A DNA stretch of 64,000 nt from assembly GCF_963576675.1 (NCBI RefSeq), contig NC_088913.1, forward strand, positions 21,712,001 through 21,776,000. Reading direction: 5' to 3'. Made by a program: the position numbers and the translations under genes. Below, piece by piece: positions 50,064-64,000 of the stretch (its first letter is position 1; each line of letters begins with the position of its first letter). Origin of the DNA: Euphorbia lathyris. Lineage: Eukaryota > Streptophyta > Magnoliopsida > Malpighiales > Euphorbiaceae. The notes under the pieces were generated by a model. The model saw only the letters and a program-made list of their open reading frames with translations, did no database searches and was not told the DNA's origin.

Positions 50064-51370
50064 AGTATATCTTTTAATCTCGACTCTAATTTTCTTGAGA
50101 AACCTGACTTTATCAAGAGGAAAACCACCCTTTAAGTGAGGAATCATAGGGAACCTCCATCCCTTCCAAATCCAATGGCACTCATTCAAGATTTCCTCTA
50201 GCATTGCACCAACAAGTTGGGTCGGAGGATGAGGTTGCCTTATAGTCCCTATTAGTCACTACCATGTATTTTGCTTGACATCAAGTGTTGCCCTACTAGG
50301 CATCTGTGTACCACTCTTTTTGAGGAAAGGTTCCAACTAGTAGAAAAGAGGAGGAAATGGGTCATTTTTTCCTCATAATAAAGAATGTGTTCTGTCGTTC
50401 AAGGATTTTATTTGTGTCGTTGGAGATATGAGGGCAACTTTTTATTTTCTAACTAACATGACATGGTCTCACATCTTGAGTATTAAAAGTTGCCTCAATA
50501 GAGTCACAATAAACCTATGCCCTCGTTGATGACAAAATTGGTATGTGGCCACCGATTAAGACCAAGCGATGAGAGTAATTTGGCTCAGAGCCAGATTCAA
50601 ACCCGATAACACTTCTTGAGAAAAAAAACTAAGGATGAACTTAGAAGCCATTCTTTAAATGAGATTCATATAGTATGAAGGAATTATCGTCTATCTTGCT
50701 ATTATATCGAACCTCAAGCCCTATAGTCTCTAGTGTGTAGGCTCCCCCAATGCAATATATAATGTCATTCAATGCCACATCATTGGGAGTAATTATACTT
50801 GCAACCTTGCCGACAAGGTAATAGTTCTTGGGTAGGGGGTTGAATTTGGTCAACGGTTTCCCTCATGCCATAATCTAGTCTTCGCCTCTTGGTACAACTC
50901 GGGGAGACCTTTATCAACCTCTTTAAACTTACAATAGCAAAAAAATCTTTGGCACATTGCACCATAGTAGGGAAGAAAACCGTACGTGTCACAACCGTAA
51001 GCCTTTTCTGGCTTCTCAATAAGCATACCTTACCCCCTTCACTAGAATCGCTCGTCCAAGAAATCTCTAGTGAAGAGGAAAATGGGCATTTAACAAGCGA
51101 CAAACTTAGGAAAACAAATTTCTGGGTTTTTAAATGGAAAAAAATGTACGAGAGTTCACACAAAGCAATATAGAAATAAAAAAGGAAGATATATAGAGAA
51201 TAGCTTGTAAGAAGGCTAACCTTAATACAAAAGAAAAAGAAGCTCTTTCGTTATTCAATGGAGCACTCCCGCGTCTTTTCCACTTTATATCCAAGTTCCA
51301 TCAAAGATGAAGAGTTCATCTGACTTAACTTGAGTCTATATAAATTTTCACTGCCAAGTAATTATTTGTC
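50064..51370 (-). pseudogene. Decayed minus-strand retroelement ORF, paralog of 16014-17334
   Basis: The minus-strand blocks at 51163-50780 and 50853-50641 repeat those of copy 1 (KRRRLDYGMRETVDQIQP, GLEVRYNSKIDDNSFILY) with different breaks. Gag-like or plant-transposon-type identity is inferred only. Confidence 0.4.
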
Positions 51371-51782
51371 CTAATCACTATTCGAAACGAAGGCCGCCTG
51401 AACCGCCTAGACGCTCGAAATCGAGAATCCGTCCCGATTTTCTATAATTAGTCCCTCTAGGCGTTTTATTGACTCCTATGCGATTTTCAGCCGCTTGGGC
51501 TCCACCTAGGCCGCCTCGGCACTGCCTAAACGATAATGAACAAAAGCATTTTTAATTGTGAATTTATTTTTTTGCTTTATTATAATTGACTTTTAAGTTG
51601 TTTCAATGAGATTGTTGTTGAAATGCTGATATTTACACAATTTTAAAGATATATGTTACAAATATACGTGTTTTTCTATATTAAATAATTTTATATTATT
51701 ATTTTTAGATAGTATAATACATATTTTAATTGAATTACACAATAATTTGTTGATTAATAAATAAAAAATACAAATCCGATTA
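51371..51782. mobile_element. MITE, right end lost (paralog of 17335-17834)
   Basis: The left CCTAGGC-rich end and AT-rich centre match copy 1 and stop abruptly at the word CCGATTA at about 51782. The right end is missing, so the segmental match ends inside this element. Confidence 0.55.
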
Positions 51783-52012
51783 GAATTGTTCAAATCCGGT
51801 CCAAGGAACACGGACCTGAACGGGTACCGGACCGGTGGACAGATCTAACTTTAGGTAACCAATGCTAGAATATAACTATGGTCTTTCAATCTCGGAGATC
51901 ACGTGCTATAACACGTGCCTCCGCATACTACCTCCGTCGTTGAAACGCAATCCTTAAACCCTTCTCCATCCCCCAACGCTTCTTTCTCTCTCCTCTCCTT
52001 TGTAACTCAGCA
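51783..52012 (+). promoter_or_regulatory. Promoter region of the aspartyl-tRNA synthetase gene, with two G-boxes
   Basis: Two perfect CACGTG G-boxes lie at 51900-51905 and 51912-51917, 12 bp apart start to start, about 100 bp upstream of the ATG. The leader is pyrimidine-rich (CTCTCTCC near 51985). The first ~60 bp (ACCGGACCGG words) look like a hAT-type relic. G-boxes are known bZIP/bHLH binding sites; use here is inferred. Confidence 0.55.
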
Positions 52013-55000
52013 ATGTCACTTCTTCTCAGATCACTGCCTCTCATAGGCCTACGCCACAAACCCTCTCTTCCACTTCTTCCTCGTATACTCAAATATCATT
52101 TTCCAAAGTCAATTTCAAAAAACACCAGAACAATTTCCTCTGCTTCTGCTTCTGCTTCCACTTCTCCTCCCCCTTCCGCTGATACCCTCCCAAAACCACC
52201 ATCAATTCCCATCAAAGAAACCCTTGATTGGGTTTCCCGTACTGGTTTTTGCGGCGAATTGTCCGTTTCCGATGTGGGTAAACGTGTTCGTCTTTGTGGA
52301 TGGGTTGCTCTCCATAGGGTCCATGGTGGACTAACTTTTCTCAATCTCAGAGACCACACTGGAATTGTGCAGGTATTAATGGAAAGTTAATATTCCTTTT
52401 TTACTTTATACATCTGTGGATAGGAAATTTCATTTTTGGATAGAAGACTGCTGCTCTTAATTTTTTTTATTCTTCTCTCTGTTTTTGATGGTTGTGAGGT
52501 GGAATTTCAGGTTACTACCCTTCCTGATGAATTTCCTGATGCTCATTCAATTATAAATGACTTGAGGTTGGAGTATGTGGTAGCTGTAGAAGGAGTTATT
52601 CGGTCACGGCCTAGTGAGTCTGTTAATAAGAAAATGAAAACTGGCTTAATAGAGGTAATAGCATGCACATTTTTGCTCAATTTTTCTTGAGAATGTGATA
52701 ATTCATAATTGATTTGAAAGCTGATAAAGTAAGCTATGAATGGACAATGCAGTTGTATTATATGAACATTTTCACGAAGCGTATTATGAAATTATGTTGG
52801 CTATGTATATGCCAGGTTGCTGCAGAGAATGTTCAAGTATTGAATGCTGTGAGATCAAAGTTACCATTTTTAGTTACCACTTCAGATGATGCTAAAGAGT
52901 CTGTCAAAGAGGAGATCCGTTTGAGGTAGCTGACTGTAATTTTCTTTTATTTGGCCTTTGAAAGATAACGTAACTTAGTTTGAATGTTAACAAGTTTGAG
53001 ATTTTTTACGTATTTTAAATTTTTTGCCCTAAATTTAATGGTCCTTTTAGTTTGGCCTTAAAATTTGGGTTGGAAATATTTAGGTAATTCCAATGTGTTA
53101 TGCTGGTCCAAGGAAAAAAAAAAAATTGAACTAAACTGAATTATTTGTTATAACATTGAACTGAATGTAATTATATAACCAATCCAAATGAACTTAAACA
53201 CGTTACGTTAATTCAGTTTGCTAATTTAATTTGAACTAAAAAATGCTTGTTCTGTTTTGCACGAAAAGTTAAGCAAGGCAATCGATACTTCCATTTTACA
53301 AGTAGCAGTAACACTATATTTAACTCTTGCATTAAATCTGATACATTGCTTCCTTTTCTTTGCATTTATTGTTTTTCAATACTTCACCTAGGCAATGAAT
53401 TTAGTGGCTTTACCTTATGTTATAAGTGAGAAGGAACATATTGATCTGAAGCACTGTATCATTCTACCAATTGGTCTTCCTATGATATTATATTCAGAAT
53501 ACTTCATCGCCCATTGTTTGCCTAGTTGAATAGTGTGAACTGAGTTATTTGAGTCTACACTTAAAAATTATTGCCATTTTTCATTGTTGATTTTTCCTGC
53601 TTCGAGCTATTGTCGTTTCTGTCTTTACTTGGTTGCTGCTACAACAATCTCCTTGCACTATCACTTTATGGTTTCTGTACCATTACACAATAAATCTAGG
53701 TGTAGGCAACTATATTCCCTGGATATTTTTTATTTAATCTTAAACAAGAATTAAATTGTACTCCTTATCTCTATAAATAGCTCATTCTGTTTTTCATTGG
53801 CATGCTGCTTGCTAGAAATTTAATGTCTTTTAATTAACAAAACTGTCTACCATAGATCTCAAATTTTGGCAATTCACTTCGTTTTTTCACAAGTTACATC
53901 TTAGCTTTGTACAGAGTGATTTATGCTTATTGGAGTTTATATGATCGAAGTAAATCACATGTTATGTAGATTTCGGTGCCTTGATTTACGGCGGCAGCAA
54001 ATGAATGTTAACATAATGTTGAGGCACGGAGTAGTGAAACTGATCCGAAGATATCTAGAAGATGAACATGGATTTGTGGAGGTATAACATGTGATGCTTG
54101 GCTATGCTTAGATACTTTCTTCTCCTCTCTCTCTCTTTTCTTCCGCTGTGCTCTTTTTATTGTTGCAGTCTGTTTTGATCGTGATCTTTTCATGGTTATA
54201 AGGTAGATTGAGACCCCGATACTTTGTAGATCCACTCCAGAAGGTGCACGAGATTATTTGGTGCCCTCAAGAGTTCAGGTACTTGGCATTTGAAGAACAG
54301 TGTGTAATGTACATATGACTTTTGCAGTTAACTTGTAGACCTTCATATTTCATATACTGGAGATTTCTACATCTAGGTTTTTATATGTTTAGTCCTTGCA
54401 ACATAAACGAAGCCAACATACAAAAATGAACTCTTGTATTTTTACTCTCTGATGTGCGATGTCTATGATTTCAGCAATAAATTACAGATGATGCTGTCTG
54501 GGTGCTTTTGTTTATTTCTTCTGTTTCTGAAATAACTTGAGAATGATAGCAGTAGCATCTGTGTGCTTGTTATTAACAGGATAAGTAACTTATGTTCTAG
54601 AGTAATGTTGGTTCATAATCATATATTCAAAACTCTCTTGGGTTAAACATGATAACTGGATAGAATTTAGATCTCAATCAAATTGCTACATAACTTGGAA
54701 ATTTTTTGTCAGAAAGTTTTAAAGTTACTGGTTTGAACTTGTAAAGGTAAATCTTGGATATGGCATTGAAAATGAATGTCAAACATTTTTTGTTGAACCA
54801 TTTTGAAGGAAAGGAGAACCTAATAAAGTGCCTATCTATGCTTTTGTTTAACCTTTAGATGTTGTATATGGCGTATTCATCCGAAGTCAAGACTCTTGAA
54901 TCATAGAGAAGAATTTGATAATGTAATTAAGCACTTAAAATTGATATAGCAAGTGTTTATTGGTTTTTAGTTTGTTTGATAACATCACTTAAAAAATTTT

Positions 55001-58000
55001 AGTTGAGTAAAAAAAAAATCACTTATTCAGTTATTCTGGTAATCAAAATAGTTAACTTAGAATTTTAAGTTGAACATTATCAATAATAAAAAGCTTAGCT
55101 TAATATCAATAATTTCATTACTTTATTCTTAGTATTTAGCATACAGTTATATCATTTAATAGTTTCAACATTTACGATCTTCAACACTTAAAAATCAGTA
55201 ATTATTTTAACGCTTAATATTCAGTTTTATCAAAAAGCACCCAAGTATTGTTGAAGTAGGTGGATGTGCCTCTATCACTTGCCCTTAGTTTCTCAACTTT
55301 TGCATGATAAATTGATAGTTTTCTCTTTGATTGCGATATACAGGTCAAAATAGGCTGTTGAATCTAATGAATAATGATGCTTGGATAACTTATCCATGGT
55401 TTGTCTCATTTACTTAAACGTGTGTTTTGAAGCCAGGAACGTTCTATGCCTTGCCTCAAAGTCCTCAACTCTTTAAACAAATGTTGATGGTCTCTGGTTT
55501 TGACAAATATTATCAAATTGCAAGGTAATCTCTCTTGGCGTTGTGGGCTTCATATATATAATTGATGTGATTATTGTACAGTACAATTATGCCTTTACTT
55601 TTTTTTCCATTGTTAGTTGATGATTTTTCTTTTTTTTTTTTTTTTTTTTTTTTTTGTTTTTTATGTATGGTACAAACAAGTGAGCTTGACCTGGGCTTGA
55701 ATTTCATATAACAAGCATTTTACCTCATCCAAGCAGAAAATATACGTTTTTGTTTAGTGGTTTGTTTCTTGTTCGGCATGTGGGTTCATTATTGGTTCAT
55801 TTCATTTGTAATAGCAACAAAGTTAATATTTATTTTACGTGTATCTTTATAGATGCTTTAGAGATGAGGCTCTAAGGTCTGATAGACAGCCTGAGTTTAC
55901 TCAGCTAGATATGGAATTGGCATTCACTCCCTTAGAGGACATGCTGAGGCTCAATGAGGATTTGATTCGAAAGGTTAGTGCATTATTTGCTTTACAATTC
56001 ACAATTTTTCAGAGCAGTTATTTTTGAGATATTTTACAATTCACAATAGGATGGAGGAAAGAGAGAAGTTATTTTTGACTCCCTGGCTATACATGATTCT
56101 TGAGATGGTTTCTTGTTGCCTTAGGAGGTTAAATATTTTCTCGACTTGGTGAAAACTTACCGAGGCTCCATTTTGTTTCATGTAAAATAGCTACTCTGCA
56201 ATTTATTTTTATGCAACTTCTCCGAGAAAACCAATTATTTTCATCTTCATCTCATTTGTTTGTAATTGTGAAATTCAATTGAAGTCACACTAATAATATT
56301 TAATTAAATGTTTATAAATTAGATAGATGATGATATAATGTTCATAAATCAATATACAGTTGAAAATAACGTCTAAAAGGTCGAACTAAATCATCAAAAC
56401 AAGTTTTTTTTAGTATTATTTACTTTACATTTGCAGAAATTGCCAATATAAAACATTCGTTGTATGTCTGTACATTGAAGCATGTGATTTTCATTAAAAA
56501 AGGTGTCATTGAAGATTTACATGAATTGCAGGTGTTTCTAGAAATTAAAGGTGTCCAACTGCCAAACCCATTTCCAAGGCTTACATATGCTGAAGCAATG
56601 AGTCGTTATGGTTCAGACAGGCCAGATACAAGATTTGATCTCGAGTTGAAAGATGTAATCATCTTCTTTCCAACACAACCACACACATTTTACGAGTTCC
56701 ATCATAATTTTTACCCTCACTAGTTAATCATTACTTTGGGACTGCATATTCATTTCTCAACTTTGTACTTCTTTCTTTATTTATTTTTATGAAATTACTA
56801 TTATTGTAATTGGAATTTAAATGGTCAAAATTCACAACGATAGCATTTATAATGGAGTTTGAATGTGTGATATATGCTTTGCAGTATCATCTGAACCTTC
56901 CTTTATTTTTCATAGGGAATTACTCATATTATCATAATTTTGGTGTTAAGGAAGTTTTTATGCTGATGCTGCAGGTGTCTGATATTTTTGTAGAGTCCTC
57001 CTTCAGGGTGTTTGCAGAAACACTGAAAAATGGTGGAATTATCAAAGTATTATGTGTGCCTTCAGGAGCTAAAAAATATTCAAATACAAATCTTAAAAAA
57101 GGTGATATTTACAGTGAAGCAATCAAATCGGGAGCAAAGGGTTTGCCTTTTCTTAAGATCTCGGATGATGGTAAGAAGATATAATATAATTTTTCTTGTA
57201 ATAAGGTCAATGATATTATAATTTCAGTATTTTACTCTGACATGTGTTGATTTCCATAGGGGGGGTTGAGGGGCCGGTCCCTGCACTAGTGTCAAGTTTG
57301 GATCTAACAAGTAAAGAACAGTTGCTGAGGCAATGCTCTGCAGGACCCGGAGACCTTATATTGTTTGCAGTCGGGCATCACGGATCAGTCAATAAAACTT
57401 TGGACCGACTTAGGATGTTTATTGCAAATGATATGGGTTTGATTGACCATGTATGTTTATCTGTCTTGGTTGTTGAATTTTGTTTGTCTATTATGCCGTT
57501 CTCTGACATTTTCTTGTTCTTTCTGATTTTTAGTCCAAGCATTCTATCCTATGGGTGACTGATTTCCCGATGTTTGAGTGGAATGACACTGAGCAGAGAC
57601 TTGAGGTTTGTCTAACATCTATCCAACTTATATATGAAAGTGAAGCTGGTTTTGTTCTTGCCCTGTCCAACTGTACCTTTACATAACTAGCAAGCTTTCA
57701 GGCTAATTTGGATGAACTTGTCCTGTGTCTGGAATAGTGTTTCAAATAAGATTCTTTGGTTTCTTTTATAGTTAGCCTCGAGGGAGATTAATGAATTGGC
57801 GATGATGATTAGAACAAGGGATAAGGGTAAAAAGTACCTTAAACATCGATAAAGAAGTTGAATTTTACCCCTAGCGTACAAAATGGGTCAATTAAGGGTC
57901 CAACATTACCAAATACTGTCAATTATGCCCTGCACTAATAGATTCCTAGCAACCAGAATTTGTAACAAGTTGTGATAATTTAAGAATCAATAGTAATTGT

Positions 58001-60499
58001 GGCTTCAGGATTGTTAATATTAGCCCTGTTTGGTACTTATATATGCAAGTGTAACTGGTTTTGTTCTTGCCCTGTCCAACTACCAAACCAATACATAACC
58101 AGCAAGCTCTCAGGCTTATTTGGATGAACTTGTTTTGGGTCTAGAATAGTGTTTCAAATTATGTTCTTTAGTTTCTTTTTGCAACATAGTTGAAAGTTGA
58201 GAAGCAAGCTGAGGCGATAAGGGAAAAATATCTCCTCGAGGCGACGTGACCGCCTCTCGCACATGAGGTGACAAAAAAAAAAATCGAAAAACTCAAAAAA
58301 TAAAACCATAACTCAAAATTTACTAATTTAACTTCTAAAGTTGTAGAACAAAATAAAACTCCAAATCCTAATAACATATCAAACAAACATCATCATCAAT
58401 CCTAATCCTAATAACACCTAATTCCAAAATAAAACCTAATTCTTAATAACATATCGAAAAACATCGTCATCAAGCTCCATGTCCAAAAGCCTGCAAAATT
58501 TGGAAAATCAGACACTTGTAAGCTACTGTTTCAGACACTTCCATACATTTTTCACAAACTTTCATTTAAACTTTCACAACACAACTATGACAAACTTTCA
58601 CATAAACTTTCATAAACACAACTAGTAATGAACTTTCATATAAACTTTCATACAAACTTTCACAACACAACTAATGATATACTTTCACAGAAATTTTCTT
58701 ATAAACTTTCATATAAACTTTTACAACACAACTAATAATAAACTTCCACAGAAACTTTCATAATAAACTTTCACAACACAACTAATAATGAACTTTCACA
58801 TAAACTTTCACAACACAACTATGATAAACTTTCACAACACAACTTTGATAAGCTTTCACAACACAACTTTCATAAACTTCACAAACCTTCATAACTTAGT
58901 ACACAAATCACAAAATTTGGGCAGCATAACACTTGTACAAGTCATAATAAAGAGTAAGAGAGGAAGAGACAGATGAAGAAAAGAAATGAGAACAGAGAAG
59001 AGACAGTACCTGTTTGATTGGCAGATAAGAGGAACGAAGTGTTTGTGATTGTTGGTGTTGTTGGGTGGACGTGGAGGAGATCGACAGAATAGGAAGTTGT
59101 CGAACACTTAAGGATAGAGGAAGAAGCTTTTCGATCGGCAGAAGGAGAAGCTTTTCGATCGTCGGTGCTGTTGCGCAAGTGTTCGTCTGATTTTTAACCT
59201 CAAACTTATTCTTATATATATATATTTCTATATTATATATTTTTTTTAACATGCAAAATCCCCAACTTACTGCCTAAGTGCCGAAGGCGACCGCCTCTTG
59301 CCTCAGGACCTCCTCCCGCCTGCAGCGGCAAGGTGGTTGCCTTCGGAATAACGTCCGCCTTCAAGGGAAGAAGGCGGGGGCTTGAATGCCTAGGCCTCCT
59401 CTCGCCTCAGGCAACCCAAGCGTTCGCCTTTCACAAGTATGTTTTGCAATGATGATAAAAAGGGGATAAGAGTAAAAAATACTCCGAATGGGAGAATTTA
59501 AGGATCAACAATAGTAATTGTGGCTTCAGAATTGCCAATATCATAGTGAAGGGCATAATTAGCCCTGTTAGGTAACGTTGGGCCTATGTTGGTGGTAACA
59601 TTCAACTTCCCTACCAACATTGGCGGTATTTTTGACCCTTATCCCATAAAAAAATATCGATTAAACTCATGTTTTCTGTCACTTAATAAGTTGTTCGTGG
59701 GACAGTTCTTTGTGATATTATTATTGTTTGTCATCAGAAGACATCTTTGCTCATACTCAATAGGACATCTATATGTATGTTATGTGAAACCGTTAATTGT
59801 GTTGCAGCCCCTGCATCATCCATTTACGGCGCCCAATCCTGAGGACATGGAAGATCTTTCCTCTGCTCGAGCGCTTGCTTATGATGTGGTTTACAATGGG
59901 GTTGAGGTAGTTTGCCATTTCTTTTTTATTACTGTACTATTGAAGCTTCTCCTGCTTTAACACAAATTTATTTTTTATTTTTTTGTCTTATGGTTAGATT
60001 GGTGGAGGAAGTTTGAGAATTTATAAACGCGAAATTCAACAGAAGGTTTTGGAAATTATTGGTATTTCTCCTGAGCAGGTGAGATTTTTTGAGAAGTTAA
60101 GAATGACAGGAAGTCATTTGATGACAGAATACTTAGCACGATGGCGCTAATGTTGATTTTCTTTTCGTTGGCAGGCTGAAGCGAAGTTTGGATATCTTCT
60201 GGAGGCTTTGGACATGGGTGCTCCTCCACATGGTATGGAACTATTTTCATCGCTTTCCTCTGCAGCTTTCTCTATTGTAATAGTTTGAACTTCCGGAACT
60301 TATTTCGCTGTCTATCTTGGTCATTGTAGGGGGAATTGCATTCGGGTTGGATAGATTGGTTATGCTATTAGCCAATGCTAATTCCATTAGGGATGTGATA
60401 GCTTTTCCTAAGACAACAACTGCGCAATGTGCGCTTACTCACGCTCCATCAGAAGTAGATCCTCAACAGCTGAAAGATCTATCTTTTAATATCCAATAA
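52013..60499 (+). CDS. Aspartyl-tRNA synthetase, bacterial type, probably chloroplast/mitochondrial
   Basis: This class II synthetase charges tRNA-Asp with aspartate. Exons: 52013-52372, 52511-52654, 52816-52925, 53970-54081, 54207-54278, 55433-55524, 55853-55973, 56532-56654, 56975-57170, 57260-57450, 57534-57605, 59808-59906, 59998-60078, 60175-60232 and 60330-60499, 2001 bp in total (666 aa), all in phase. The first ~60 residues are Ser/Arg-rich with few acids, as in organelle transit peptides. An OB-fold anticodon domain starts at about residue 80 ([21 protein letters not shown]). Motif 1 region is [11 protein letters not shown] to VEIETPIL; motif 2 is [20 protein letters not shown] (about 299); an insertion (GAD-type) domain occupies about 340-510; motif 3 is [10 protein letters not shown] (611-620). 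This length and insertion identify the bacterial, not the cytosolic, form. Intron 11 (2.2 kb) carries a hAT-type element. Confidence 0.95.
52926..53969 (+). other. Intron 3 of the synthetase gene
   Basis: 1044 bp, T-rich, bounded by GT and AG. I see no gene or element in it. Confidence 0.8.
54279..55432 (+). other. Intron 5 of the synthetase gene, with a possible small MITE
   Basis: 1154 bp. Around 54930-55250 the words GCACTTAAAATT..., TTTGATAACATCACTTA and TAACGCTTAATATTC...AAGCACCC suggest a small, diverged MITE, but I could not establish ends or a target repeat. Confidence 0.35.
57640..58180 (+). repeat. Local direct duplication in intron 11
   Basis: The ~125 bp at about 57645-57768 (CTGGTTTTGTTCTTGCCC ... 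GTTTCTTTT) recur at about 58052-58178, immediately before the hAT insertion. The stretch between them (GGATAAGGGTAAAAAGTACC ... CAATAGTAATTGTGGCTTCAG) has a second, shorter relative at about 59455-59590, after the hAT element. Confidence 0.75.
58185..59441. mobile_element. hAT-type non-autonomous element in intron 11
   Basis: A perfect 8-bp repeat, ttttgcaa, lies at 58177-58184 and 59442-59449. Ends are CATAGTTGAAAGTTGAG and, inverted, CATACTTGTGAAAGGCG, with GAGGCG/CGCCTC-rich subterminal regions. The 1257-bp interior contains a minisatellite (58545-58885). It encodes no transposase, and splicing signals of the host exons on both sides are intact. Confidence 0.78.
58545..58885. repeat. Minisatellite (CAAACTTTCA/ACAACACAACTA repeats)
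   Basis: About ten diverged copies of a unit built from AAACTTTCA(C/T)AA and CACAACTAATAATG, with period roughly 20-36 bp and variable. It lies inside the intronic hAT element. Confidence 0.8.
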
Positions 60500-63950
<3,451 letters not shown>

Positions 63951-64000
63951 CTAACAGAACAGATAGTGTGTGCTGAAAGGAAGAGAGATTACAAAGTTTT

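Larger units (their letters stand above)
31248..51782. repeat. Segmental duplication, copy 2 (pairs with 1-17755)
   Basis: Same order and orientation as copy 1. Insertions found only here are a TRIM (34315-35588), a LINE with unmatched flanks (about 38915-41700), and a tandem miniature retroelement with a nested solo LTR (47453-50058). About 300 bp at 46990-47300 are present here and missing in copy 1 near 15860. Confidence 0.93.

Noticed and set aside
55628..55656. Long T run in synthetase intron 6 as a retroelement poly(A) tail
   Set aside because: No element body or target repeat adjoins it; it is most likely a simple homopolymer tract.
58545..58885. Direct-repeat array as a CRISPR-like structure
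   Set aside because: Repeat units are diverged, of unequal length, with no constant-length spacers; the host is a plant.

Overview
The window is plant nuclear DNA, almost certainly from a core eudicot. It is AT-rich, has split genes with GT-AG introns, and is crowded with plant transposon types (LTR retroelements primed from initiator Met-tRNA, a plant LINE with an RNase H tail, hAT, MULE and Tourist-like MITEs). I cannot name the species.

Only three real gene families are present. (1) A plant membrane protein of unknown function with an acidic, Ser-rich N-terminal part and two membrane segments: copy 1 at 1-2531 (minus, cut by the window edge) and copy 2 at 30252-33613 (minus, complete, 861 codons). 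(2) Squalene epoxidase, the FAD enzyme that makes 2,3-oxidosqualene for sterols and triterpenes: SQE-a at 20924-23666 (minus, 8 exons, 526 aa, intact), a broken copy at 28331-30250 (minus), and SQE-b at 60954-63845 (minus, 8 exons, 529 aa, intact). (3) A bacterial-type, probably organellar aspartyl-tRNA synthetase at 52013-60499 (plus, 15 exons, 666 aa), convergent with SQE-b. All exon boundaries were derived by hand from splice signals, frame and family knowledge.

The layout is a large, decayed tandem duplication. Unit 1 is membrane gene 1, a ~15 kb transposon spacer, the 3' tail of the synthetase locus only, then SQE-a. Unit 2 is the SQE pseudogene, membrane gene 2, the same spacer, the whole synthetase gene, then SQE-b. 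Positions 1-17755 match 31248-51782 and 20440-23760 match 60500-63950, both as direct repeats. Unit 1 appears to have lost the synthetase gene. The broken SQE abuts the stop codon of membrane gene 2 within a few bases.

Because the spacer is duplicated, each copy supplies the empty site for insertions in the other. That allows base-precise calls: a 1500-bp solo LTR and a 613-bp hAT element only in copy 1; a 1.27-kb TRIM, a LINE, and a tandem three-LTR miniature retroelement carrying a nested 1702-bp solo LTR only in copy 2. Older insertions shared by both include a 0.93-kb MULE-type MITE, a hAT-type MITE, a Tourist-like MITE and a decayed Ty3/gypsy element. Between 18.3 and 20.3 kb three different long-inverted-repeat MULE-type MITEs follow one another, each with a 9-10 bp target duplication. 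No tRNA, rRNA or CRISPR feature was seen.
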